Shown here: piece by piece, positions 11,038 through 23,158 of the stretch
Layout of the letters: each line of letters begins with the position of its first letter
Numbering within the stretch: the first letter of the stretch is position 1
From: Leucocoprinus leucothites
Taxonomy: Eukaryota; Basidiomycota; Agaricomycetes; Agaricales; Agaricaceae
Direction: 5' to 3'
Assembly: GCA_013368445.1 (NCBI GenBank)
Contig: JAACJO010000012.1
Span: forward strand, 682,001-746,000
DNA: 64,000 nucleotides
Position numbers and translations under genes: made by a program
The notes under the pieces: model-generated
The model's database searches: none
What the model saw: only the letters and a program-made list of their open reading frames with translations
Told to the model about the DNA's origin: nothing

Positions 11038-13452
11038 ATGTCGTTTCAAAGCTTGATATCTGGCTCAGAATGTGCTATGCCCGCAAACCCGTTGTCACAA
11101 GTGCTTAAACATGCCGAAGGCGATCGCAGCTTGCAGCAGGTTGGTCCCTCAGCTATATTTACTCAGAAATCGTTTCTAATCCACAAGTCAGGACAGAATT
11201 GCGGGTCCATCATCAAGCAGAGTAAACAATACTCTTATGTCTGCTCTCTACTACTGATTTAACGTATGTCATTCGTAGCTACACCAGTTACCAACGACGA
11301 CAGGACCTTCCATCGCAAACGAACAAGATCTAGCCCATGCTCGGCAGTTCTTTGAAGCTCAAGGACCCACTGCAGGACCATCATTTGCTCCCCATCCTGC
11401 GGACCTCGCCAGGTTGAACCAAACGTCTTCGGGCCCGGCCGCTCCCGGTCTTCATGACACTTGGGTCATGGAGCAACAGAAGCAACAGGTCTTCCGTCCA
11501 GAGGATATGCAACAAGGAGGTTGGGCATCAGAGTTTCGGGCATCGAGTCAAGTGGCTTCCCCTGCCAGTCCGGGGGTACAACAAAACGTGCCCTCTAGAC
11601 CCGATTGTGCGTTGTCTACTTCTGCAGAAGTTGAAGCGCATCTTACGTTCAAGCGCGTTTAGTCCAACAGAGGAACTCTTATATGACACCTATGGGCATG
11701 TACGGAAATTCAATGCCCATGTACGGGATGTCAAGCGGAATGTTTTACCCTACGAGCCCAAACTTCACTATCGCAGACCAGGGCAAGGGCAAGGGAAAGA
11801 GCAGGGAAGCTGACTTCGAAGCTGCTTTTGCACAAGTGGCGGCGTCTTTGCAAGAACAAACTGCTCGAATTGAGGAAGTCAAGGATGATGTTGAAGGATT
11901 GAACGAATCAATGGAGAAAGCCAAGCTTGATCAAGATCAAGTTGGGACAGAGGCTGATTTTAACAAGTGCGTTCACTTTTGGATAGTTTCGCAGGAACAA
12001 CAGGCTGATCAACTTCCAGAATTTGGGAGGAATTACAAACTTCAGAGCTTCCTCCACCTCAGGAAGATATGGCGAAATGGGAAGCCGAGTTTAACCAGCT
12101 CATGAACGCTCAACGGGATGAACTTGAGGCTGATTATGGTGCGTCAATGCAAAAAGCATGGGAGAGCGGCCTCGGTGATTTCTCGACGGACGCAGCACCT
12201 GGGGAAAGATTGAAATTTGACGACGAAGGTGTCCCATCACTCGGACCTTATGCCTTTGGTATGCGGTCGTTCGTACATATGATCAACAACTGCAATCCCT
12301 AACCCACAGCACCATAGAACAAGGGAACAAATATATGGCTGAATCTTCGACTCGCTCGCTGTTGGACGAAGCAAAGGCATTGCTAGAACAGAATGGCTCT
12401 CTCTCAGAAGCGGCATTGATGCTCGAAGCAGCCATACAAAAGGGTCAACTGGGAGAGGGTGGTTACGAAGCATGGATTCTTCTAGGAGAAACTCGCAACA
12501 TGGACGAGCGGGAGGAAGCAGGGATGAGGGCTCTGACAGAAGGGGTCCGAAAGGCAGAAGAAAACGGCACACCAGGTCCTGGAATGATGGTTTGTACCTT
12601 TATCCAAGCCGTTCTACAACTTACTGAGGTCATGAAAAGTCCCTTGCTATCTCTTTCACGAATGAAGGTTATGACAAAGGATCTCACTCGATGTTGCTCC
12701 GTTGGCTGCGTGCAACCTACCCGACACTCCTGATTCCCGAGGAGACTGAGAATGCAATGAAGACAAACAGCGCCTGGGACACGCACACGCGTATCACGGA
12801 CTTATTCCTTGGACTTACTCGTGAACATCACAGCAACGGCATCCTGGATCCTGACCTTCAAGTCGGTCTTGGTGTTTTATTCTATACAAACAGCGACTAC
12901 GATCACGCCAAAGACTGTTTTGCTACCGCTCTCGGAGCTCGTCCCAGAGTATGTTCTGTCCCTTTGCCAAGCCACCATTCTGACTCGTGCCTAGGACTAT
13001 CTTCTCTGGAATAGGCTTGGGTCCTCGTTATCGAATGGCAACAAACCCGAAGAGGCTCTTGGTGCTTATCGAGAGGCCCTTGCTCTTCGTCCCACGTACA
13101 CTCGTGCTATCTACAACGTGGGCGTGGCCTGTAAGCACAAGCACTGAGCGATAACCTCCAACGCTGATGCCTGACTCAGGTCTGAATATCGGCGCGTTCA
13201 GGGAAGCTGCCGAGCATTTCCTCAGCGCTATAAGTTTGCAAGAGAATAGTACTGGCGACTCAAGCGATCAACTATGGCATACCCTTCGCCGCGCACTGCA
13301 GTCGATGGTGAGTTATACTCTCACTGGCACTCTTCTACGTCAGCAACAATTCTTACATCCGGTGACAGGACCGTCCTGACCTCGCTGACAAGGCGCAAGT
13401 CGACAGAAAGGTTGACCTAGATATTTTCCGGAAGGAAGGATTTGACTTTTAG
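11038..13452 (+). CDS. PEX5: PEX5, peroxisomal PTS1 import receptor
   Basis: Cycling receptor that binds the C-terminal SKL-type signal of matrix enzymes in the cytosol and docks at the peroxisome (Pex13/Pex14). The start at 11038 gives [20 protein letters not shown] then [14 protein letters not shown], the conserved PEX5 N-terminus, with Cys12 as the expected monoubiquitination site used for recycling. The disordered N-half holds pentapeptide Pex14-binding motifs WASEF and WEAEF and related Trp motifs (WEEL, WESGL). TPR repeats follow from about 12340: [99 protein letters not shown]. The end [20 protein letters not shown] then FRKEGFDF and stop (13450-13452) matches the family. About 600 residues in roughly ten exons. 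No sign of damage. Confidence 0.95.
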
Positions 13453-13732
13453 CTTCTCTGTGTATTCCTAGAATTTTGTACCCCTTGTATCAAGTAGCAC
13501 CCTGGCAGTTTGACCAATACCAAGAAGCTCATTGGCTGAATGCTGGACCACAGGAAGTCATCAAGGAGGCCCGGATCGCCGGTAAGATTTTCCGCTCCTC
13601 CCCTTGAGTCCCTATGACCACTTGTACGTTCTGGGTGGGATCCACGTACTTAAAGAGATCAATAATGAAATCAAATCATATCCCGTGGATATCCCTTCTC
13701 TTTCGCATCATACAAGCAGCTAAACAACGACG
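13453..13732. other. PEX5-ILV3 spacer
   Basis: 280 bp containing the PEX5 3' end and the promoter of the dehydratase gene. No convincing motif or gene. Confidence 0.35.
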
Positions 13733-16584
13733 ATGGCAGAACCGACGAGTGACGTGCAAATGTAAGTTGTGGGCCCTTCTCAGTTCAAAGGATGATCGGA
13801 CCCTGTTATTGTCATTAAGATCCCATTGCTGATGAAAACCTTTTACTTAGACATTCCATCCCAAAGACATCCGGGCAGAGCGGGCAGTTGAATAGGATTT
13901 CATGCCAGTTGACCCAGAACAAGGTGTGCTCTATGTTCTTCCTTCCATCCAATCTCGCCTGTTTACATGCGACGCCCTAGATTCGGGGTGGTGCTCAAGC
14001 TATGCGTGAGTGTCCTAATAATACCAGCGAATTGGGACCGATAGACTGACGACGGGTCGAACATTGAGTCTATGCGGTTGGCTTGACTGAGAATGATATG
14101 AATAAAGCTCAGGTGTGTTTTCATGACCCATCACTTGTTACTAGTACCTGATCAACGGTCGGCTTTCCATCTGTTGTTTAGATTGGCATCTCCCCTATTT
14201 GGTGGGAAGGTGTGTACTAGGGATTGGATTTGATTGATTAATTGGACATTACACTGATACCCGACAGGTAACCCATGTAACTCTCACCTGGTGCGTACTA
14301 GTATCTGGTGACTAGAATCAACACTTCTTAAACTTACCCGTATAGCTTGAATTGGCGAAGCATGTCAAGGATGGATGCAAGGAAGAGGATCTTGTCGGTC
14401 TGATCTTCAACACGATCGGTGTCAGCGACGCAATCACCATGGGCACAGATGGTAAGTTTCAAAACGAACATTGGTGAAATAATTTTGAGGATGTGTCACT
14501 CAGGAATGAGATACTCGTAACTTCTTTTCTTTTCTGAATGATTGCGGTACCTCAAAATTTCTTCAGTCTTCCTAGCCGGGATCTCATCGCCGACTCTATT
14601 GAATCCGTCGTAATGGTGCGTATAGATACCAAGTCCATTAAGCGCGCCTTCCATGCTCACTGCACGAGTCGTTCAGGCCCAACATTATGACGGCAATATT
14701 TCCATCCCGGGATGCGACAAGAATATGCCAGGCTGTTTCATGGCTGCTGCACGCCACAATCGACCCACTATCATCGTGTATGGCGGCACCATCCAGGCCG
14801 GAACTCGTCACGTTGGTCCGTACTTATTGTCAACGGCCTCGTTCCTGTAGATAACACTTTCATATTAGATTGCCCTGGGATGAATAAAGTGAAAGGTGGA
14901 ACTGTCAACATCTCGGACGCCTTTGAGTCATATGGTGCATTTTGCATCTCTGGACCACGCTGGACAAATACTGACATCATTTAGGCGCCTTTGCTGTGGG
15001 TAAGATTACTGACGAAGAGAGGTTTGATGTCGTTAGACATGCATGTCCTGGACCTGGTGCCTGTGGAGGAATGTATACTGCAAATACCATGAGCTCCGCT
15101 TTGGAGGTGATTAATAGTGAATTTTATCCTAGCACATAACTGATATCGCATGCAGGTCCTTGGAATGTCCTTGCCGTACTCTTCAAGCACACCTGCACTC
15201 TATCCTGGTAATTCAAATAGCGACTGGGGTTTTGAACCCAATGCTGACTATAGATCAGAAAAGGCGCACGAGTGCTTCAGAGCTGCAAAGTATCTTAAGC
15301 GACTCCTTGAATTGGACATCAAGCCAAGGTAATGTTGCTTGTCTCGTTGTCACCATGAATTTCCAACACACATCGTCCTGCAGAGATATTTTGACTCGGA
15401 ATTCCTTCCTGAATGCCGTCGTAATCATTACCATACTTGGGGGATCAACTAATGCTGTATGTGTCCGAGTCTTTCTATTGCTTCAGACGACCTATAACAC
15501 GCTGTTCTTAGGTTTTGCATCTGCTGGCAATGGCCCGCGCTGCCGATATCGAACTCACAATCGATGACTTCCAAATGATTGCTGACAAGACGCCTTTCCT
15601 AGCAGATCTTATGTGAGCCTTTCAATTGTCATTCGTTGAGAATTACTCACATAATTCATGGGGTTCCAGGCCATCTGGAAAATATTACATGGAGGACATA
15701 CATCGCATTGGTGGCATCCCAGCCATCCTCAAGTATCTCCTCAAGAATACTAGCTTGATCGATGGGTCGCAGCTTACAGTGACGGGAAAAACACTCGCAG
15801 AGAACGTTGCGGATGCCGCTGACCTCGAGTTCGAGAAACAAGATGTTCTGAGAAAGCTGGATAATCCGATCAAGCCCACGGGTCATCTCACGATTTTGCG
15901 AGGAAACTTCGCCCCCGGAACAGCTGTTGCTAAGTTGACCGGTAAAGAGGGCTTGAGCTTCGAGGTACCCAGTCCGGAGTTTCCTGGGCTTGACTTATAC
16001 TGAAATTAGCTTTCAGGGAGTTGCAAGGTGTTTCGACAGACTTGACGAATTCTATCCTGCATTGGAAGCTGGCGAGATCAAGCCAGGAATGGTCCTCATC
16101 TTCAGATACCAAGGCCCTAAAGGTGCTCCAGGAATGCCCGAAATGCTTGGTAAGCGGGACGGCACGTCTTTCATGTCGATACCTCTGACGGGTGTATTCA
16201 GGCCCGACTGGAGCTCTAGCTGGAGCAGGCCTCCTGGGTAAAACTGCACTCATCACCGACGGTCGATTCTCCGGAGCCAGTCGTGGCTTTATCATCGGAC
16301 ATGTTGTTCCTGAAGCCCGTGTCGGTGGTCCAATTGCTCTCGTGCAGGATGGTGACAAGATTATTATTGATTCTGAAAAGAGGGTGATCAACTGGTTGGT
16401 GGATGAGGAAGAACAGAAGAGGCGTAAGGCACTCTGGGACACCTCGGACAAGGGCAAATTAAATGTCAAACGCGGTATCCTTCTGAGATATGCACGGGAC
16501 GTTGCTGTAAGTTCTTTACCTGCATAGGCTTCTCCCTCCTGATTTTTCGTGCAGCCCGCAAGCGAAGGTGCGTATTGCGACTAA
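13733..16584 (+). CDS. ILV3: Dihydroxy-acid dehydratase (branched-chain amino acid synthesis)
   Basis: Fe-S enzyme converting 2,3-dihydroxy-isovalerate or -methylvalerate to the 2-keto acids in valine and isoleucine synthesis. Start ATG 13733: MAEPTSDVQ, then [20 protein letters not shown]. Signatures in order: GNPCN (cluster Cys), [32 protein letters not shown] (ILVD/EDD signature 1, cluster Cys), [19 protein letters not shown] (third Cys), [38 protein letters not shown], and [12 protein letters not shown] (signature 2). It ends PASEGAYCD, stop 16582-16584. There are many small exons, including a 23-nt exon at 14268-14290 and a 13-nt exon at 14504-14516. No Arg-rich presequence is visible at this start, so a mitochondrial location is not supported by the sequence; a missed upstream exon or a cytosolic paralogue are the alternatives. 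Confidence 0.94.
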
Positions 16585-16733
16585 GACAGAGGTGTGCGAG
16601 TGTAGCGAGAAAGCAGTATGAAATAAGCAACCGTGTTTTGTGTTCCGTATGGCTATCCTTAACATTGCTAGCCCTGTATAAAACGAAAAATGGTCCCAGG
16701 AAATATAGGCAAAGAGACAAAGAGTATAAATAG

Positions 16734-17526
16734 TCACCGATTCCCTGATGATGCATCTGCTCCATGACCTTTCTCCACATTGTTAGGCCTCCGCAGAGCA
16801 GAAATATCTTGCAAGTCGGTGGTAATCGTCAATAGGGGCCTATGCTCCTCAACACGCTCCCCATCGGTCCCCGAGCTTGAGCCACTTAGGCCCACACCAA
16901 CATCACCGATCGAACGCCCAGTATCAATAGCCACTGTCCTTGTTTGACTGTTGGGTTTCTCTGAGAGCACAACAACAGGCTTGGGGATGGGTACCTGAGT
17001 ATCATTTGTGTCTGCGAAAGCATGGCCTGGTGCCCGTTGGCCGAGGAGCACAGCCGGGTCAGGAGGTATGACCACTTTCTCTGTTTCTGGTCGCGATTTC
17101 AGTTCGGGAGGAGGCGGCAGACCAATCGCAGCTGCTGCGCGTTTGAGTTTCTTCCTGACATAGCGCTTTCTGAAGTAAATGGAAAAGCCAATTATCCAAG
17201 CCAAGAGAAGTACGCCGCCGCAAACACTGCCAGCTATGATTGGTGTTTTAGCTGGTTTCCTGCGAGAGCAATTAAGGCATGATCAGCGCTTCCAGTATAA
17301 TTTGAACCCACCCTTGAAGAGACACGGCTTCGGATGAATTCTCCGCTCGCACATATTGGGTGCGCGAAGATTGTAGAAGAATAGCTTCATATAACCGACT
17401 ATAATCAGGCACGTTCCAATGTGCAATGAACTGGTGGGAACCTACGCGTCCGTGGTGAGGGGGTCATTAAGGTACCTGCGTGTTGGAAGTAGCAGATTGA
17501 GGTATTATAGCGGACGCGGCATAGAA
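16734..17526 (-). CDS. Single-pass membrane protein, 5' end unresolved (possible fragment)
   Basis: I do not recognise this protein. The last exon encodes a transmembrane helix (TPIIAGSVCGGVLLLAWIIG, then FSIYFRKRY), a basic stop-transfer stretch (VRKKLKRAAAA) and a Pro/Ser-rich cytosolic tail ending at 16734. The preceding exon gives HWNVPDYSRLYEAILL and RTQYVRAENSSEAVSLQG, joined through an intron beginning gtgggt. One further short exon (IIPQSATSNTQ) can be joined by a 45-nt intron, but no in-frame ATG is found before the stop codon of the neighbouring Ap4A phosphorylase gene at 17629. The layout (ectodomain, TM, tail) recalls the glycoprotein gene at 20835-22638. It may be a small gene with an overlooked first exon or a 5'-truncated relic. 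Confidence 0.45.
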
Positions 17527-17628
17527 CTAGTGGCGGTACATGTTGTACTTATTTTGTGGTGCTGGAGCAAAGCCGAATCGACGATCGAGCCCGTGAGAAT
17601 CTGCTTCAACTTCTACCCTACTTTTCGT

Positions 17629-18940
17629 TTACATGTGGGGCGCAGCCAGATTCACTGCCTCGTCCGTAGTACCAGCAAGCTGTACCTCATGTACACTCTC
17701 CAGCCCTACTCCTCTTAGTATCTTCCCAATACCATGGGCTTTCACTTTCTCGAGTTCTTCCTCCGTCTTCACCAACAACATTCCTGCATATCCCAATGCA
17801 TTGACGCTGATTACGTCTCCAGATTCAGGAAGCACAAAGTTCTCGTGCAGGCGCGGAATGAGATGCATGTGTTCTAGTGTAATGATAACATTGTACGACG
17901 GTTTTCCTGCGGGATAATCGAGTGCATATCGAATCGTAGATATCCCTAGATCTAGCAGGGATAGAAAAGCATCGGCTAGTACACGTTCCAGGTTTTCGCC
18001 TTCTTCGTATTGCAGGTCCGGCGGAAGGCGGATGACATGGTTGGCGTAAGGGAGCCTGGATAGCGTGAATGGTTTGGCTACGCATTTGATGGTAAGAGTC
18101 AATCCGACTGCGTATCAGGGTTAAGATGGAAGGTTTGCACATACTCGGCGTTTCGAGGTTGATAGATCTCGCGAGGCGTTCAATCGGTGGACCGGCTTCC
18201 GTCGCCTCGATTGGAATGAATTGGATATGCTTGTGGGGTTGACTAGCACCGCTAGAGTCCCCACCTGAAATGGGATGAAGTTTTTATTCAAGCTATTGGG
18301 AGTCATGGCTCACAATTATAGAAAGCAAAGCTCTTCCTTCCAACTTTCCGTGCTGCTACCAGAAGTTTGTATGTCTGCACCAGGTCTGGAGGAAGCAACG
18401 GCGATGACTGTGATTTGTATCCTAGAATAATACTTGAGTATGGTCATCAGATAGAACTTGCACCCTGACGGACCCTTTGAAACGAGGATAAAGTGGTTCG
18501 GAACGACAGAGAATTTATTCAACTTCACGCTGAGATTAGTGCCCAAAATCCGGACGAGACAAATAAGGGGCATACAACGATCACATATTCCTCGCCAGAT
18601 TCTTCGTCTTTCATTTCTCCAACGTATAAATTTTCATTGTATGGCGGGGCGAATGGATCAAAGGTTTTCTTCTCGGTAGGTTGTGGTAAAGCTTTATCCA
18701 GCTCCGGAGGCCGCACGACTTGCTGTGGTTTATTCTTCAAAGCCGGGCAAACGCTTATCTGGAACTGCATTGCCTCAAGTCAATATACTAATCTGTTGCA
18801 TTAAGATAGATGTCCACTTCAATGTTCGCGTCTTCTTCGCGGTGGCGGACTATCGTGGAGGGGAAAAAGAACAAATCGCCGTTCTCCTTGGCCTTCCGAT
18901 ATTGAGCTGGAATTTTTGCGATGATCTCGTCGGCAGACAT
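17629..18940 (-). CDS. apa2: Ap4A phosphorylase (ATP adenylyltransferase)
   Basis: Cytosolic HIT-superfamily enzyme splitting diadenosine tetraphosphate with phosphate into ATP and ADP. ATG 18940: MSADEIIAKIPAQYRKAKEN, then GDLFFFPSTIVRHREEDANI. Next come FQISVCPALKNKP, DPFAPPYNENLYVGE, LNKFSVVPNHFILVSK, PPDLVQTYKLLVAARKVGRK with FAFYN, and the catalytic segment GDSSGASQPHKHIQFIPIEA containing the HxHxQ-type triad. The C-terminal domain has SYNVIITLEHMHLIPR, VISVNALGYAGMLLVKTEE and GKILRGVGLESV, which is specific to Apa1/Apa2 rather than other HIT proteins. Stop at 17629. At least five exons. Its 3' end lies about 100 bp from the last readable exon of the truncated membrane protein gene. Confidence 0.9.
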
Positions 18941-19499
18941 GGTGATACGCCTAGGCGAAAACTTTGACCAGCGATCGTATATGGCCCACGGTTCACGGAA
19001 GGGAGATAAAGTGCTGGCCTAAAGATAGAAAAGCATCCTCGACTTATGATGATTCTTATGATTAATCAAATTGTCCCGATCAGGGACTCTCAGAGCTGCT
19101 AGTCTGTAGGTACCTGATAGGGGCGACATTCCGTCACTCATTCGTATGTTTTCTAGTTTTCCAGAGCTCGATTCTCTGTAGAGGTGATGACTACGGGACA
19201 CACAACATGCACAGTTATACATATCCAACAACAGGACAGAAAGAGGACAGCATATTTACGGAGAACTACGAATGAGGTGGTGTTGTACAGTCGCGTGTGC
19301 TTGGTCGCTATACTAAAGGGTTTGAAAGAATGCAAGGTGGACACAGTCCTAAAGAAAGAAAAAATTTCAACAATAGAACGAAATAAAAATGCTATCCCTC
19401 CCTCCCCTGCGTCGGAAATGCAAGTATGCTTGAAAACCGGCATCTCTTTCTTAAACGAGGAGTGATATAGTAACAAATATGGAGGGGACAGGACCTGAG
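18941..19499. other. Spacer: Ap4A phosphorylase promoter and 3' region of the next gene
   Basis: 559 bp between two minus-strand genes. Open frames here start without splice support and encode nothing recognisable; no RNA gene or repeat seen. Confidence 0.35.
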
Positions 19500-20184
19500 T
19501 TAAGCCTGCCCCTCCTTCCCCCTATTCTCTTTTACGTCTGCCATCGTCTCACCTAGAGCTACTGCGCGCGTATAACATCCCAGTGCTATCATTGACCACA
19601 AAGCACAGTTTGTTCCCTATAAAGAACATTCCAAATCAGTCTCAAGTCAAACAAGGGCCTTTTGTTGTCGGTTACCACGACTACTCACCTGATAGTACAA
19701 AATGTTTATGAACGCTTGGAAGAACAGCAACACAATCCTGACGACCAGATTCCGATAGATAGGCAACTTTTTCATCAAAGGCAAGGGCCATTCCAATGCC
19801 AGAAGGAAGAATGCCATGAGCACACCGAAGATTTGGAGAAGTGGAATCTTGACAATAATCATAATAAAGGGAGCGGCACTGGGAGGAGGTCTAATTTCAG
19901 TCATAGGGGAAGAACACAATGAGAGTCGTCAGGTTCCTTATTATCAGACGCCAGGGTGCAGAGTGACGTACTGGATACCTCCGGGGTCACGCAAAGTACC
20001 ACCAACAAAGTCCCAGAAGAATTTGCGGTAGAAGAGGCCCCAGAATCCAGCCCACATGCCATCTGGAATTGTGAGGGAGACGACTGGTCAGCTAATTCAT
20101 TAAGCCCTGTCGGACATGGCACTCACAGACGGTCGCCGTGATAGCGACGAAGCGAGCGTATTCATGCCAAATCAAATTTCCCAT
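19500..20184 (-). CDS. Small conserved multi-TM fungal protein (DUF7727-like)
   Basis: Conserved fungal membrane protein of about 160 residues, function unknown. ATG 20184: MGNLIWHEYARFVAITATV; next exon WAGFWGLFYRKFFWDFVGGT and LRDPGGIQ; next PSAAPFIMIIVKIPLLQIFG then VLMAFFLLALEWPLPLMKK and YRNLVVRIVLLFFQAFINIL; last exon GTNCALWSMIALGCYTRAVA followed by LGE and a short charged tail, stop 19500-19502. Four hydrophobic segments predict four TM helices. I assign it to DUF7727 from memory of the opening MGNLIWHEYAR and the LALEWPLPL motif; the family name is less sure than the gene. Confidence 0.8.
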
Positions 20185-20834
20185 TGTAAAGGAGGTGTCG
20201 ATTTCGTTTCGAAGGGAAGGGTGTTTCTTGTGCGCAGTAGATAGGAAGAGGCAGGGGGAGCACGGCTCAACCAAGAGTAAAAATGGTAACACCGGGTCAG
20301 AGGACTCGCTTTGAAAAGACGCAGGAGTTAGTACTGAGTTAGTACTCCGAGAGGAAGAACAGCGAAAAAAAAGAAAGAAAAAGGCACAGCGTCTAGCTGG
20401 CTGAAAGAAAGGGTGGTGGAAAGGAAGAGAAAAGAGCTCTGCAGGAGACAAGCAAAGTGTCGCTAGTTATCATCCTCGTTGACAGATTTCGGAGTTTGAA
20501 CTACTCCTCGTGTCGTGGTAACCGTCCTACGTTACAATCATCATTTCGCACACACGACCACTTGTTGTTTCCAAGTTTAAAATAGCACATCAAAACAACT
20601 TGGTGCTTATGTAGCCTAAAACCATCCCAAGAATATATGGAATGAACTCGAAAAGAAGACATAGGAATATGTAGTGATTCAAAAGTAAACGAAAGCTAAA
20701 ACGCAAGTATTTTACTATTGCAGTGAGCCAATAGTGAGGGTTGGAGGTCGCCTTGGGCGTGATGGTCGAGGCGATCGAGTTGACGACGATGTATTATCCT
20801 GTGCAATTGATCAACAGGCGTCCATGATATTGAT
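20185..20834. other. Spacer with pyrimidine-rich leader of the small TM gene
   Basis: 650 bp. A purine-rich plus-strand run at about 20360-20440 reads as a CT-rich tract just upstream of the minus-strand start at 20184, typical of basidiomycete transcription start regions. The rest is 3' flank of the next gene. No other feature seen. Confidence 0.4.
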
Positions 20835-22638
20835 TTACCAGCCGGTCGGGTATCGACTTACCGTCACAACACTGGCTGCAATTGATTGGGGTGATGCAGG
20901 GATACGAGGCATCGTTAGACGGGGAACGGGAGGTATCGACGGATCCGAGGCTCCCGAAGCTGTCTGGCTTCGTCTTTCAAACATTTCATTACCATCTGAG
21001 AAATCGAAATCGCCATAGTAGCTTGGCGCAACTGAGAGCTTAGAAGTCCGTTTATAATTGATTTGCGCTTTTCTCAAAGGTGCGAGCGACGCTGAGGGGG
21101 GGAAGCGGAAAGCTGAGCCCTCTCCATTGGGATCAGAAGCTGGAACACGAGCCAATCCAGACTCCATCATGCCCTGCATCGGCAAAACTGGAGTAGTAGG
21201 TGATATACTCGCTTTCGCGATGCCTAGCCCTCGACGCTGGCGGCGTTGTCTGAAGAACAGGAATACACCAGCGATGAGTAACAGTAGAACCACTACACCT
21301 GCAATAGTCGCGCCAACAATAGCTCCGGTGTGGCTGGTGTTCCGGGCAGTGTTCATCGGTCAGAGCTAACTTGCGTCATGGAGAATAATGGACTCACTTC
21401 GTCGATGAATTATGAGTGCTTGACGTACCACTACCAGTTGGTAGCGATGTTTGTGCGTCGGCGTAAACAACGAAGGAGTCAACGTCCACGAAAGGTCCAT
21501 TGTTGGCACTTTGCACTTTGGTGATGGTCATGGTGTGTTCTCCATCCGCAAGACCGTCCGCCCACCACTATAAAATAGTCAGTCTTCGCCTCCAAATAAG
21601 CTAGTAATGTTAACACCACACCATCAGTACCTATGAGCGGATTTAGCAAATGCATACAATGCTCATTGTAATGGATATCCTTACCCGTGGCCGAACAGCA
21701 AAGACATGACTTGCGGAGCGACTTGGCATCGTTACAACTTCGTCGTCAATGGTAATGGAGATATCTGCGTGATCGGGTGCTACTGTGCCATAGTATGCAA
21801 TTGCATTTCCCGTAAACCGGAGCGAGGCACTTGCATCGGGTGCTTGAGAGAAGCTGGTCAATGTCAAGAGGTTTAGTAGTAACCATGACAAGTCTCAAAG
21901 TCGGGACATACTGCAAAGTGCCATTCTGGAAATCTGGCTGAGAATTCAGACGCCAAGTATTCGAGGGGAGATAGCTGATACGTGAGTCACTGTCGTCAAT
22001 TGTCGTTATGGTTGGATTCCTGCCGTGACAATATTCAGGATACTGAATAGGCTGCATTCGACAGCTGGCTAGACTCACCCAGTAGAGCCTATCGTTGTAT
22101 TGAATGTGATCGCATCGATATCGATAGGCGAGCCTCCGGTGTTTGTTAGTACCACGGTATGCTGTTCATTTGACAGACCAGAAACAGATGCAAGAGTGGT
22201 GATAGGAGAAGATTCAGAAGTAGGGTTGCCATTGAAAAGCTGTTGTCCGTCGAGTGTAATAGAAAAAGGTCCATACCCGGGTTGGCGTCCCCCAGTGATC
22301 ACGAACCCGGTACCTAAAAACTTGACAGTGAAAATGGTGGACTGTAGGCTCCGAATGGAAATGTACCAGAAAACTGAAATGTAGCTGTCGCTCCCTGCGT
22401 CGAAGTTGCATGATACGAACCTCCTGAATATGACTAATCACAAGTTGGGACAAATCAGATACACAAAATGCAAGGGAACGCACCGCAGCGAGCGTATTAT
22501 TGAGTTGTGCGTCCGTCCATGCATCTTGAGGTGCATATTGAATCAAGGGAGAACAGTCTTCAACTATGAATGGTCAGAATATGCCAGGATGCTGGGAAAT
22601 TCAATAACAGCTTCACCTAGAATGGATTGTGTCGCCAT
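20835..22638 (-). CDS. Single-pass membrane glycoprotein with two beta-sandwich-like domains
   Basis: Agaricomycete-type surface protein; function unknown. ATG 22638 (MATQSIL) leads into EDCSPLIQYAPQDAWTDAQL, then a first module ending GRQPGYGPFSITLDGQQLFN, SGLSNEQHTVVLTNTGGSPI and DIDAITFNTTIGSTG. A second similar module follows (SRISYLPSNTWRLNS, ASASLRFTGNAIAYYGTVAP, DISITIDDEVVTMPS, DGLADGEHTMTITKVQS, FVDVDSFVVYAD). After a Ser/Thr linker comes the TM helix GAIVGATIAGVVVLLLLIAG VFLFF, basic RQRRQRR, and a cytosolic tail. The repeated pattern (displayed ligand, HTVVLTN, then I/V-D-x-D) resembles galactose-binding-like jelly-roll folds. No classical signal peptide is obvious at the chosen start, which is the first ATG joining the ectodomain. 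Stop at 20835. Confidence 0.7.
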
Positions 22639-23158
22639 CGAGGCCAGAAAAATTCAAAGAACGAAGAAAAAGACAAAGAAACCCAAAAAGGAGGGAAAGA
22701 AAAAAGAAGAACGAAGAGCAGCCTCAAGCTGCGAATGACCAGCTCTTGACAAAGAGAAAGAAGAGGCGACTGCAGTCAGTGATAGTCAACCTGCAACTCT
22801 GACAAGGAAGGGGCACTGCCGCCCTTGACGTAGACTTGGGTATCAACCATCATGCATCACACATGAGAATGATGTGCGCGCCGGGTGTTACAGAGCCAAT
22901 TCAAGCGGCTTGGTTCTGGATGACGCTTTAGCATGGCCGTGCGATCTAAGAGAAGAATTGAAATTTCAGGCACGATAAGCGAATGGTTCACGTCGAGGTC
23001 GAAGAAAGAAAATGGTGATCATACACAAGTCAGGGTCGGTTAATTAATCCGGCAATAAGTACATACGTGTGATTAGGGTCCATCATGATTCCTGTATCTC
23101 GTCCTCTGCTTTTTGCCACTCAGCCTCATCTCCTCCCATATAAGACGCTCACTCTGGG
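22639..23158. promoter_or_regulatory. Divergent promoter: glycoprotein gene and HicA-domain gene
   Basis: 520 bp between two diverging starts. A strong purine run on the plus strand (about 22645-22735) is a CT-rich leader for the minus-strand gene. No recognised factor site or gene. Confidence 0.45.

Noticed and set aside
10662..11108. Plus-strand open frame of 148 codons before PEX5
   Set aside because: Begins with TTG, overlaps the PEX5 start exon in another frame and resembles no family.
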